Origin: an uncultured Porphyromonadaceae bacterium
GTDB lineage: Bacteria > Bacteroidota > Bacteroidia > Bacteroidales > Muribaculaceae
Direction of reading: 5' to 3'
Length of the DNA stretch: 18,766 nucleotides
Assembly: GCA_902489275.1 (NCBI GenBank)
Contig: CABTZK010000031.1
Location: 1-18,766 of the forward strand
Position 1 is the first letter of the stretch, and each line of letters begins with the position of its first letter. Position numbers and translations under genes: made by a program. Shown piece after piece: positions 1 through 7,551 of the stretch. Below the pieces are notes generated by a model. It was not told the DNA's origin, did no database searches, and saw only the letters and a program-made list of their open reading frames with translations.

Positions 1-170
1 CGAACCCCACCACGGGTTACTTCACAACCAAGACCACCACCGGCATTGACCATGTGACGGCTGCCGGCAAGGTGTGTGATGGCAAAATATACGACCTCAG
101 TGGCCGGCTGGTGGGCGACAGCTACCAGGGCATCGTCATCAAAGACGGACGTAAGGTCGTGCAGCGTTAA
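1..170 (+). CDS. 3' end of a secreted-type protein gene (5' end outside the window)
   Basis: The open frame enters from the left edge (first full codon at position 3) and stops at TAA 168-170, giving 55 residues. The tail contains IYDLSGRLV followed by GIVIKDGRKVVQR at the very end. This pattern (YDLxGR, then KGIYIxxGKKxv) is a common C-terminal ending of large secreted or cell-surface Bacteroidota proteins, probably a small terminal beta domain linked to export or anchoring. The catalytic or binding part of the protein lies outside the window, so no function can be given. A hairpin at 221-259 follows and may end the transcript. I am confident in the frame and stop, and moderately confident in the surface-protein reading. 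Confidence 0.8.
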   Translation, partial: NPTTGYFTTKTTTGIDHVTAAGKVCDGKIYDLSGRLVGDSYQGIVIKDGRKVVQR

Positions 171-220
171 CCCGCCGCGCGACGCTCGCAAGGGCAGCAA
201 AGCATTAAACTTTTGGGTGA

Positions 221-259
221 AAGGGCAGCAGGGAAGCATCGTCTATCCTGCTGTCCCTT
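221..259 (+). terminator. Hairpin after the first gene, possible transcript end
   Basis: Bases 221-232 pair with 247-259 as a roughly 12-bp stem with one bulged T at 254 and a loop of about 14 bases. It lies 50 bases after the stop at 170. No T-run follows, so this may be a 3' stabilising stem rather than an intrinsic terminator. The rest of the gap 260-461 is AT-rich and holds nothing else I can support. Confidence 0.4.
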
Positions 260-461
260 ACTGTCTCAGTCCATTCATCTTAAAGAATGCCAATTCGTCT
301 AAAAACAGTTGCATTTTTCAGAAAAAAATCCCCATCTTTGGAGTGTAGAGTATGATGATAAAAATTGTTGTTTTATACCTCTCATCGAATAGGGCTATTT
401 GTTGAATTTGTTTGGTTAGTTGTATTTCTAATATAAAAAAATTCTATCGAGTGTGACATGC

Positions 462-519
462 AGTGGCAGCGTCGAGGCACGATGCGTGAGCATCGGCTCA
501 CGGCGGTTGCCACTTTTTT
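462..519 (+). terminator. Long imperfect stem-loop followed by a T-run
   Basis: The outer arms 462-468 (AGTGGCA) and 508-514 (TGCCACT) are perfect. An inner 7-bp stem pairs 485-491 with 496-502 around the loop ATCG. A run of six T follows (514-519). It has the form of a rho-independent terminator but sits about 290 bases after the nearest plus-strand stop and about 50 bases before the next promoter. It could end a small unrecognised transcript from the AT-rich gap or insulate the next unit from readthrough. Confidence 0.55.
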
Positions 520-566
520 AGCGTCATCGCGATTTCATTTTGTGGGCCGATGCCATTTTTAGATAG

Positions 567-597
567 GCTGTTTCCTCGGAGACGCATCGTAATTTTG
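567..597 (+). promoter_or_regulatory. Bacteroidota-type promoter of the capsid-like unit
   Basis: TAATTTTG at 590-597 matches the Bacteroidota -7 consensus TAnnTTTG exactly. The -33 element at about 567-574 is poor (GCTG/TTTC). Transcription would start near 604, about 23 bases before the ATG at 627, which fits this being the promoter of the two-gene unit 627-2487. Confidence 0.55.
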
Positions 598-626
598 CAT
601 CGTTAAACATTAAAAACCGATGACAA

Positions 627-1007
627 ATGGAAAATGACACCCCCAATGCCCAGCAACCCCATGGGCTTCCCGAGAACAAAAGCCAGTGTCCCGACCGTGG
701 CGAGGAATTTGCGCAAGCCGTCCTTGCCGCGGCCGCCAAGGCCGGAATGAGCGCCGCGGCGGCTCAGCAAGTGCAGCGCATCTTGCAGCCGGTAGCCCGC
801 GGCGAGGTCAGTGACGGAGTAATCGGCATGATAGCCCAGGCGCTTTCTCGCGACGAGGACCTCAAGAATGCCGATGCCGAGGGCTACCGCCGTGGGCGCA
901 ACGAGAAGATAGACCTGCTCACGCGCCCCATGAGCGCGCTCGACGAGCCCGAGACGCAGCCGGCGCAGTTTCCCCGCTATGCGCGCCACAGCATTTGGGA
1001 CCGTTAG
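627..1007 (+). CDS. Small Ala-rich helical protein, partner of the capsid-like gene
   Basis: This is a 126-aa protein of unknown function. Residues 1-24 are polar and probably disordered. Residues 26-75 are rich in Ala, Gln and Arg and should be helical. A charged stretch (RDEDLKNADAEGYRRGRNEKI, about 75-95) follows, then a Pro-rich linker and a short end FPRYARHSIWDR. There is no signal peptide or membrane segment. The ATG start follows a TAnnTTTG promoter by about 30 bases. The gene lies 76 bases upstream of the capsid-like gene in the same orientation, with one promoter and one terminator around both, so co-expression is likely. In phages the gene before the major capsid gene is often a scaffold or maturation protease; the helical composition and linker-plus-tail form would fit a scaffold or an encapsulated cargo protein. 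That is inference from position and composition only. Confidence 0.75.
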   Translation: MENDTPNAQQPHGLPENKSQCPDRGEEFAQAVLAAAAKAGMSAAAAQQVQRILQPVARGEVSDGVIGMIAQALSRDEDLKNADAEGYRRGRNEKIDLLTRPMSALDEPETQPAQFPRYARHSIWDR

Positions 1008-1031
1008 CGTGGCAGCCTTGCCCGCTCTGCT

Positions 1032-1040
1032 CCCCCCCCC
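1032..1040 (+). repeat. Nine-C homopolymer between the two genes of the capsid-like unit
   Basis: A run of nine C followed by four T lies 43 bases before the ATG at 1084, in the 76-base gap between the two genes. It is non-coding, so a length change could affect only the spacing or structure of the leader, not a reading frame. Confidence 0.7.
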
Positions 1041-1083
1041 TTTTCAGTTTACCACCCATTTATTTACCCTTTAAATTATTCTT

Positions 1084-2487
1084 ATGATGATGAAAAACAA
1101 GTTTTTACAAAAAATCAAGTGGATTCAGGACAATTTCAAGCTTATCGTGGTGATGCTTGTCGTTCTTTTTCTCTTGCTGATCTCTTGTGCCGAGACTCAC
1201 GGGCAGGCCACGCTGGCCATGGGCACGCTCGTGGCTGGAGTGGCTGGCGGCAAGCATGTGGTCGACGGGCCGCTCACGACCGACCTTGCCCGGGAGGCTT
1301 CGCCCGAGCTGCTCCTGAACGAGATTGACCAGCAGATTGTGAAAATTCGTCCCATGGCCACCCCCATCGACCAGCTGAGCCGCATTGCCGGCTGCAAGCA
1401 CGCAGGCTCGATGATTGTCGACTACTACAACGTCGACACCAAGCCCACCTCTACCCAGCTCAAGACCCCTCACGCCAAGACCACCGAAGAACTGATGCAG
1501 GGCGGGCATTTCGCCGAGCGCATCGTGACGCAAAACGACTCCATCTTCGACGAGAGCGACACGATTCTCGTGCAAGGTGTGCATGGTTACGAGGCCGACG
1601 GCGCGACTGCCTCGAACAAGGACCTTGTGCTCTACGTGCTCGGCCGAGACGACGAGGGCTTGAACGTGATGGGCATCAATGGCCTGAACGTGGCCGGTGT
1701 CACGGGCTGCCTGCCCGAGATCCCCGCAGGCACGACACTCATCAGGATGGGGCGCGCTGCCAGCGAGCTCGACGTGATGTCGCCCCAGTTTGAGGCCATG
1801 CCTAAGAAAGAGAGCAACAATTGCCAAATCTTCAAGATGCAAGTCGAGCAAAGCATTTTGGAACGGCTGAGCAACAAGGAAGTGGGCTGGGCCATGACCG
1901 ACCAGCAAGAGGCGGCCATCTACGACATGCGCTTGGGCATGGAGAAGTCGTTCCTCTTTGGGGTCAAAAGCCGCGTGTGGGACCCCAAGAAGAAAGAGAA
2001 CATCATGTTCACTGGGGGCATCTGGTTTCAAGCGGGCAAGACTTTTAACTACGATGACGCGTCGCTCAACCAGGACACGGTTGTCGATCTCATGCGCGAG
2101 GCGTTCACCGGCAACGCCGGCAGCAAGCGCAAGGTGCTCATCGGCGGCAGCCGGCTCATCGGCCGTCTCAACAAGTTAGAGTACAGCAAGGTGGTATCGG
2201 CAGGCGACACGGTGGCCAAGTGGGGCATCGACTTCAGCGAGATACGCAGCAAGTTTGGCACGCTCTATGTGCTGCTGAGCGAGGTGTTCGACGAGGTGGG
2301 CATGGCCGATAATGGCATGATTATCGACCCCGAGTATCTGCAAAAGTATTGCCACATCCCCTTCACGACCGACACGCTCGACCTCAAGAAGAGTGGCCAG
2401 CGCAATGTCGACGCGCTCGTGCTCACCGAGGCCAGTTGCCTTGTGCTTCGCTATCCCAAGGCTCACATGCGAATCATCATGAGGTAG
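1084..2487 (+). CDS. DUF5309/SU10-like phage major capsid protein homologue with a lipobox-like N-terminus
   Basis: The 467-aa protein resembles the DUF5309 family (SU10-type major capsid proteins, HK97 fold) from about residue 75 to its end. Recognisable blocks are IRPMATPIDQLSRIAG (88-103), a strand block ending in IRMGRAASELDV, KEVGWAMTDQQEAAIYDMRLGMEKSFLFG in the middle, EAFTGNAGSKRKVLIGGS (about 338-356), and a tail with KKSGQRNVDA and LRYPKAHMRI. The N-terminus is unexpected for a capsid protein. Lys-rich residues 4-19 precede the hydrophobic segment 20-34, which ends in LIS-Cys35, a plausible lipobox. ATG codons stand at 1084, 1087 and 1090. No terminase, portal, protease, tail or lysis gene is near. 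It could be a prophage remnant, a domesticated shell protein or part of an undescribed conserved unit. Family assignment is fairly sure; function and location are open. Confidence 0.8.
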   Translation: MMMKNKFLQKIKWIQDNFKLIVVMLVVLFLLLISCAETHGQATLAMGTLVAGVAGGKHVVDGPLTTDLAREASPELLLNEIDQQIVKIRPMATPIDQLSRIAGCKHAGSMIVDYYNVDTKPTSTQLKTPHAKTTEELMQGGHFAERIVTQNDSIFDESDTILVQGVHGYEADGATASNKDLVLYVLGRDDEGLNVMGINGLNVAGVTGCLPEIPAGTTLIRMGRAASELDVMSPQFEAMPKKESNNCQIFKMQVEQSILERLSNKEVGWAMTDQQEAAIYDMRLGMEKSFLFGVKSRVWDPKKKENIMFTGGIWFQAGKTFNYDDASLNQDTVVDLMREAFTGNAGSKRKVLIGGSRLIGRLNKLEYSKVVSAGDTVAKWGIDFSEIRSKFGTLYVLLSEVFDEVGMADNGMIIDPEYLQKYCHIPFTTDTLDLKKSGQRNVDALVLTEASCLVLRYPKAHMRIIMR

Positions 2488-2540
2488 CCAGCAGCCGGCG
2501 AGGCCGGTTCATCGTTCTTCCTTCCCCTCCCTCCCTCTGT

Positions 2541-2573
2541 GGGGCTCCGAGCTTTTTCGGAGCCCCTGTTTTG
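2541..2573 (+). terminator. Intrinsic terminator of the capsid-like unit
   Basis: A perfect 10-bp stem pairs GGGGCTCCGA (2541-2550) with TCGGAGCCCC (2557-2566) around a 6-base loop, followed by TGTTTTG. It lies 54 bases after the stop at 2487 and separates this unit from the promoter at 2617-2647. Confidence 0.85.
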
Positions 2574-2616
2574 TGTGTGGCAGTGGGCGTGTATCTTGAA
2601 TTTTTCAGGCATTGCT

Positions 2617-2647
2617 TTTGCGCCGTTGTTGAATTTCGTTAACTTTG
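2617..2647 (+). promoter_or_regulatory. Consensus Bacteroidota promoter of the U32-family gene
   Basis: TTTG at 2617-2620, then 19 bases, then TAACTTTG at 2640-2647. This is an exact TTTG - N19 - TAnnTTTG match. Transcription should begin near 2654, which rules out any start codon upstream of that point for the next gene. Confidence 0.8.
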
Positions 2648-2667
2648 CAATTGGAAAACAAAATGAC

Positions 2668-3957
2668 GTGGTGGCGGCAAGCCTCGTCGTCGCCAGCTCA
2701 AAAAACACTGTTTTGGATCGGAAAGATTTTGAAATCATGGCTCCCGTGGGTTCTTGGGAGTCGCTCACCGCCGCTTGGCAGGGGGGCGCTGATGCCATCT
2801 ACTTTGGCATCGAGGGGTTGAACATGCGCAGCAAGTCGAGCGTGAATTTCACGCTCCTCGACCTTGCGGCCATCGTGGCCTGGTGCCGCCAGCGCGGCAT
2901 GAAGAGTTACCTCACGGTCAATACCATCGTCTACGACGAGGATATTGACTACATGCACAAGATTGTGGACGCTGCCCGCCAGGCCGGGATCACGGCCATT
3001 ATCGCCAGCGACATGGCATCGATTCTCTATGCCCGCAGCATCGGGGTAGAGGTACACATTTCCACCCAGGTGAATGTGAGCAACAGCGAGGCCGTGCGCC
3101 ACTATAGCCAGTGGGCCGATGTGATGGTGCTGGCGCGCGAGCTGAACCTTGAGCAAGTCAAGCGCATTCACGACACCATCGAGCGCGACGGGGTGCTTGG
3201 CCCTCATGGCCAGCCGGTGCGCATCGAGATGTTTTGCCACGGTGCCTTGTGCATGGCGGTGAGCGGGAAGTGCTACATGAGTCTGCATGAGGCCGGGGCG
3301 AGTGCCAACCGTGGCGCGTGCCGGCAGATATGCCGCCGTGGCTATGTCGTGACCGACCGCGACACGGGTGATGAGCTGGCAATCGAGAACCAGTACATCA
3401 TGAGTCCCAAGGACTTGAAAACCATTCATTTCTTGAACAAGATGATGGATGCTGGTGTGCGCGTGTTGAAGATCGAGGGCCGTGCTCGCGGCCCCGAGTA
3501 TGTGCGCGCGGTGGTGAGCTGCTACAACGAAGCCGTCCATGCGATTGTCGACGGGACCTATAGCGAGGAGAAAATCGCCGCTTGGAACACGCGCTTGGCG
3601 CAGGTGTTCAACCGGGGCTTTTGGGATGGCTATTACCTGGGGCAGCGCCTGGGCGAGTGGACTTCAAAATATGGCTCCAGCGCTACTCGCGTGAAAGTGT
3701 ATGTGGCCAAGGGTGTACGCTATTTCTCCAAGATTGGCGTAGCCGAGTTCCAAATGGAGACGGGGGAGTTGCGCGTGGGCGACAACGTGCTCATCACCGG
3801 CCCCACGACGGGCGCTGTGCCGATGACGCTGACGGAGATTCGTGTTGACCTCAAGCCAGTGGCGGTCACGAAGAAAGGCGACCGCTTCTCGATCAGGACC
3901 GATACTAAAATACGCCCCAGCGACAAGCTCTTTTTGTGGAAAGACACGGGACGCTGA
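2668..3957 (+). CDS. Peptidase U32 family protein, TrhP/YegQ-like tRNA-modifying Fe-S enzyme
   Basis: The protein begins with the U32 signature EIMAPVGSWESL..AWQGGADAIYFGIEGLN. A Cys cluster follows: FCHGALCMAVSGKC, then GACRQIC (Cys codons 3250, 3271, 3319, 3331). In characterised relatives such Cys residues hold a 4Fe-4S cluster. E. coli TrhP, with a similar Cys region (ALCMAxSGxC), takes part in prephenate-dependent 5-hydroxylation of tRNA uridine-34; RlhA is a related rRNA enzyme. Despite the name, a peptidase role is doubtful. A short C-terminal beta domain ends at 3957. The start is uncertain. The frame opens with a GTG at 2539, but that lies inside the terminator and before the promoter. 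GTG 2668 is the first in-frame start after the predicted transcription start. TTG 2713 gives the family's usual short lead (LDRKDFEIMAPVGS). ATG 2737 would cut into the signature. The family is sure; the exact substrate is inferred. Confidence 0.85.
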   Translation: MVAASLVVASSKNTVLDRKDFEIMAPVGSWESLTAAWQGGADAIYFGIEGLNMRSKSSVNFTLLDLAAIVAWCRQRGMKSYLTVNTIVYDEDIDYMHKIVDAARQAGITAIIASDMASILYARSIGVEVHISTQVNVSNSEAVRHYSQWADVMVLARELNLEQVKRIHDTIERDGVLGPHGQPVRIEMFCHGALCMAVSGKCYMSLHEAGASANRGACRQICRRGYVVTDRDTGDELAIENQYIMSPKDLKTIHFLNKMMDAGVRVLKIEGRARGPEYVRAVVSCYNEAVHAIVDGTYSEEKIAAWNTRLAQVFNRGFWDGYYLGQRLGEWTSKYGSSATRVKVYVAKGVRYFSKIGVAEFQMETGELRVGDNVLITGPTTGAVPMTLTEIRVDLKPVAVTKKGDRFSIRTDTKIRPSDKLFLWKDTGR

Positions 3958-4300
3958 CCGAGGCGCCGAGGGTCCGTCTTTTTGGGGCGGCGAGAATCGT
4001 TTGAGGGCTTACAAATGTTGAGAATTTGACCAGTATTCTTAACTATTTCCCAATTTTTTTGAAAATAATATTAAAAAAATTTGATAAATTGAAAAAAAAT
4101 GTGCAATTTTGTGGTTTGAAAGGCTAAAAAGTTTTTCAAATTACATTTTTTTGGGGTAATTGTTTAAAGCCCCCCCTCCAGGTCGCTCTTTCAGCATGAC
4201 ACCCTGCCCCCGAGAAGCAATACCGAAGTTGAACCGAATAATGAATTGAAACTTAATCGATTACAAACCAATAACAAATTATCAATAAAAATACGTGCTT
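3958..4300 (+). other. AT-rich intergenic gap and leader of the SusC/SusD operon
   Basis: No gene is seen here. The first 60 bases are GC-rich without a clean terminator. Bases 4020-4160 are very AT-rich with A and T runs and hold a possible promoter at 4080-4111. Bases 4160-4300 form a leader with a seven-C run near 4171. A long untranslated leader is common before susC-type genes; I see no strong hairpin in it. Confidence 0.5.
4080..4111 (+). promoter_or_regulatory. Possible promoter of the SusC/SusD operon
   Basis: TTTG at 4080-4083, then 20 bases, then CAATTTTG at 4104-4111. This is one mismatch from TTTG - N20 - TAnnTTTG. It would give a leader of about 180 bases before the ATG at 4301. 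The surroundings are so AT-rich that a chance match is possible. Confidence 0.4.
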
Positions 4301-7300
4301 ATGAAAAAACAATGTGTACTGTTAGCTTCGTTAGCCCTTGCATGTGGCATTCCTGCTGGATTGACCCCCAATGGGCACGCCAGTGGATTTGCAGCAATGG
4401 CGCAAAGCAACAACGGTAAAGTAACAGGCATCGTTCGTGATGTCAATGGCGAGCCGCTGATTGGCGCGACAATTAAGGTGAAAGGAACAAGTCGCGGCAC
4501 AGCGACTGATGTCGAGGGGCGCTATTCCATTAATGCGGCTCCCGGCAGCACGCTTGTGATTTCCTATATCGGCACGGCTTCCCAGGAAGTCAACGTGACG
4601 GGTTCGGTGATGGATGTGACCATGCAGTCGGCCTCGACCAACCTCGACGAGGTGGTGGTGACCGCTTTGGGCATCAAGAAAGACAAGAAATCGCTCGGTT
4701 ATGCGATTGACGACCTCAAAGCCGATGAGCTGATGCGCAACAAGAACACCAACGCCATCAACTCGCTGGCGGGCAAGATTGCCGGTGTGACCATTACCCA
4801 GTCGTCGGGCGCTGCCGGCTCGGGCGCTCAAATCATCCTGCGTGGCGGTACCTCGCTGGCCGAGGACCGCGACAACCAGCCGCTGTTTGTGGTGGATGGA
4901 GTGATTTATGACAACTCGACCTCAACGGTGGGCAACTCTGCCTTCGACGGCATGTCGTCGGCGGCAACGACCAACTCCAACCGTGTGATGGATATTAACC
5001 CCGAGGATATTGAGTCGATGTCGGTCCTCAAGGGTCCCGCTGCCGCTGCGCTCTATGGCAGCCGCGCTGCCGCCGGTGTGGTGATTATTTCTACCAAGAG
5101 TGGCAAGGAAGGCGCTGTCGAGGTGAATTTCAACACGCGTCTCACCACTTCCTGGGCGCGCGCCCTGCCCAAGGTGCAAAAAACCTATAAGCGTGGCTAC
5201 TTTGAAGACCAGTACACCGATGGTGTCTATAGTGGCACAGTCTACAGGGATTTGAAATCCTACAGCTCCTGGGGCGAGGCCTTTAAGGAGGGCGAGCCCG
5301 TCTATGACAACGTTGGCGACTTCTTCCAGAATGGCGCGATTTGGGACACCAACCTGAGTGTGGCTGGCGGCACCAAGAACAGCCGCTTCTTCCTTTCCGG
5401 ATCCTTCTTCGACCAAGATGGTGTGGTGCCCAACACGGGCTACAAGAAAACGACCTTCCGCTTCAATGGCGAGCAGAAGTACAAAATGTTCACTTTCGGC
5501 GCTAATGCGGCCTACTCGCAGGCTCGCACGGCACGAACGCTCACTTCGGCAGGCCTTTTCCTCTCCAGCGGCAATGGCGCGCTCTACAGCCTTTACACCT
5601 GGGCACCAAGCAGCAACATGGCTCACTACGTGAACGAGGATGGCACTCGCTATCGTCAATTTGGCGACCAGCTCGACCCCTGGAACGAGGTGGAGAACCC
5701 CTACTGGATTATCAACAGAGACAAGTTGAAAGACAAGACTGAGCGCTTCACGGGCAACGTGAACGTGAAAGCCGACATCACCGACTGGTGGTGGGTGAGC
5801 TACCGAATGGGCACCGATTCCTATACCACCGACAACAGCAACTTCATCGCGCCCCACAGTGTGGCTCGCGTGGACTGGCAAAAGGGCATGTACAGCGAGA
5901 ACTCGATGCGCTACAACTACTTGTCGACCAACTTGATTAGCAACTGGAACAAGCAGTTTGGCGACTTCAACATGAACCTCATGCTCGGCACGTCGACCGA
6001 CGACACCAAGTACACCAGCAACTACCGCATGGCATGGATGTTCACGGTCGATAATTTCTTCTCGTTCGACAACGCCACCAGCAAGTACAAGAAGTTCCTC
6101 ACCAAACGCAGTCGCAAGCGTCTGGTTGCTGCCTATGGCGAGTTCCGCGTGGACTGGCGCAACGCCATTTTCTTGACGGTAACCGGCCGCAACGACTGGG
6201 ATTCAACGCTGCCAAAAGAAAATCGCAGTTACTTCTATCCCAGCGTGAGTGGCGCGATTGCGTTTTCTGAGCTCATGGGCAGCGCGCGCCCCGATTGGCT
6301 GACTTTCGGCAAGTTGCGTGCCAGCTGGGCCAAGGTGGGTAAAGGTACAGTCCCCTACCAGACAGCGACCTCGCTCTGGCCATCGGGTGTGTTCCTGGAT
6401 GACTTGGTGGGCGTAGGCAACTCTTGGAGCCGCGGCAACAAGGATATCAAGCCCGAGATGACCACCTCGACCGAGATTGGTCTTGAACTGCGCTTCTTGC
6501 AAAACCGCTTGAAATTTGATGGCGCTTGGTACTACAACAAGTCCGTCGACCAGATTCTGAGCCCTCGAGGCCCGCAGTCCACGGGCTACATCTTCTGCTC
6601 CATGAACGCGGGCGACGTGACCAACAAGGGCCTTGAGCTCAGCATCAGCGGCACGCCCATCCAAACCCGTGACTTCTCCTGGGAAACGGGCATCAACGTT
6701 TACGGAAACCGCGGCCGCGTCAAGAATCTGCCACAAGGACTCGACATCATGTACTTGACCGATGTGCAGTATGGCAACGCCAAGGCCGCTTCCTACGGCG
6801 ATGGACTGTTCATGGCCATTTCCGGCTCAAGGTATGCTCGCACGAAGGATGGTAAAATCATTCTTGACCCCAACACCATGATGCCCACGTGGGACGGCAG
6901 CACCTCCTATTGCATTGCCAACCGCGAGCCCAAGTTCCAGGGAGGATGGAACAACACGCTGTCCTACAAGAATTTCTCCTTCAACATGCTGTGGGAGTTC
7001 CGCCACGGTGGAGCGGTGTTCAACGGCACCAAGTATGCCATGACCATGGCGGGCACGAGCGAGCTCTCGGCCAACCGTGAGCGCATCACCATCAATGGAG
7101 TCGTGAAAGATGGCGACGGCTACAAGGATGTGTCCTACACCATCAATGCTGGCGATTCCTACACGGTGAAAATCAAAAACAAGAAGGTTGAGCGCAGCGG
7201 TGCTAACATCATCAAGGACTACTATAACACCTACTACAACTACGAGACTGCCAACTGGATTACCCAGGTGAACAGCTTGAGGCTCCGCACGATTTCCCTG

Positions 7301-7522
7301 TCCTATGATTTGCCCAAGAACTGGCTTGCCTCGACGCACGTGTTCAAAGCCGCATCGCTCCAGGTGAGCGCCAGCAATCTCTTGCTCTTCACCAACTACG
7401 ACGGCGACCCCGAAGTGGCCGCCTCGGGATCGGGCGTGGGTGGCTCCTCGTCGGCAGGCTTCGACTACTGTGGCGTGCCGTCAACGGCAAGTTTCTCATT
7501 TGGTGTTAATTTGACATTCTAA
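4301..7522 (+). CDS. SusC/RagA family TonB-dependent outer-membrane transporter
   Basis: This 1073-aa protein forms the beta-barrel part of a SusC/SusD uptake complex, which draws a bound nutrient through the outer membrane using TonB energy. In order it has an export signal ending near AMA|QSN (about residue 34); a carboxypeptidase-regulatory-like domain (VTGIVRDVNGEPLIGATI... through about 105); the NLDEVVVTALG segment characteristic of the family; a plug domain with LRGGTSLA..DNQPLFVVDGV and VLKGPAAAALYGSRAA; a long barrel; and a C-terminal strand ending GVNLTF with final Phe, as usual for barrel insertion. An in-frame GTG at 4295 lies two codons upstream, but ATG 4301 (MKKQ) gives the proper signal start. 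susD follows after 29 bases, so the two form an operon. The substrate cannot be told: no glycoside hydrolase, peptidase or regulator lies beside it. Confidence 0.96.
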   Translation: MKKQCVLLASLALACGIPAGLTPNGHASGFAAMAQSNNGKVTGIVRDVNGEPLIGATIKVKGTSRGTATDVEGRYSINAAPGSTLVISYIGTASQEVNVTGSVMDVTMQSASTNLDEVVVTALGIKKDKKSLGYAIDDLKADELMRNKNTNAINSLAGKIAGVTITQSSGAAGSGAQIILRGGTSLAEDRDNQPLFVVDGVIYDNSTSTVGNSAFDGMSSAATTNSNRVMDINPEDIESMSVLKGPAAAALYGSRAAAGVVIISTKSGKEGAVEVNFNTRLTTSWARALPKVQKTYKRGYFEDQYTDGVYSGTVYRDLKSYSSWGEAFKEGEPVYDNVGDFFQNGAIWDTNLSVAGGTKNSRFFLSGSFFDQDGVVPNTGYKKTTFRFNGEQKYKMFTFGANAAYSQARTARTLTSAGLFLSSGNGALYSLYTWAPSSNMAHYVNEDGTRYRQFGDQLDPWNEVENPYWIINRDKLKDKTERFTGNVNVKADITDWWWVSYRMGTDSYTTDNSNFIAPHSVARVDWQKGMYSENSMRYNYLSTNLISNWNKQFGDFNMNLMLGTSTDDTKYTSNYRMAWMFTVDNFFSFDNATSKYKKFLTKRSRKRLVAAYGEFRVDWRNAIFLTVTGRNDWDSTLPKENRSYFYPSVSGAIAFSELMGSARPDWLTFGKLRASWAKVGKGTVPYQTATSLWPSGVFLDDLVGVGNSWSRGNKDIKPEMTTSTEIGLELRFLQNRLKFDGAWYYNKSVDQILSPRGPQSTGYIFCSMNAGDVTNKGLELSISGTPIQTRDFSWETGINVYGNRGRVKNLPQGLDIMYLTDVQYGNAKAASYGDGLFMAISGSRYARTKDGKIILDPNTMMPTWDGSTSYCIANREPKFQGGWNNTLSYKNFSFNMLWEFRHGGAVFNGTKYAMTMAGTSELSANRERITINGVVKDGDGYKDVSYTINAGDSYTVKIKNKKVERSGANIIKDYYNTYYNYETANWITQVNSLRLRTISLSYDLPKNWLASTHVFKAASLQVSASNLLLFTNYDGDPEVAASGSGVGGSSSAGFDYCGVPSTASFSFGVNLTF

Positions 7523-7551
7523 TCCCTTTAATCCTTTTAATATTGACTACT

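Noticed and set aside
76..348. 90-codon open frame overlapping the end of the first gene
   Set aside because: It overlaps a supported frame and runs through a hairpin and AT-rich non-coding sequence. Its composition is not protein-like.
603..989. 128-codon minus-strand frame opposite the capsid-partner gene
   Set aside because: GC-rich genes commonly leave long open frames on the other strand. The plus-strand frame has the promoter and the sensible operon place.
1105..2031. 308-codon minus-strand frame opposite the capsid-like gene
   Set aside because: It is His/Val/Leu-rich shadow translation of a strongly supported plus-strand gene, with no domain or promoter.
4922..5881. 319-codon minus-strand frame opposite susC
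   Set aside because: It is a shadow of the certain SusC frame, has no recognisable domain and its start sits in mid-gene.
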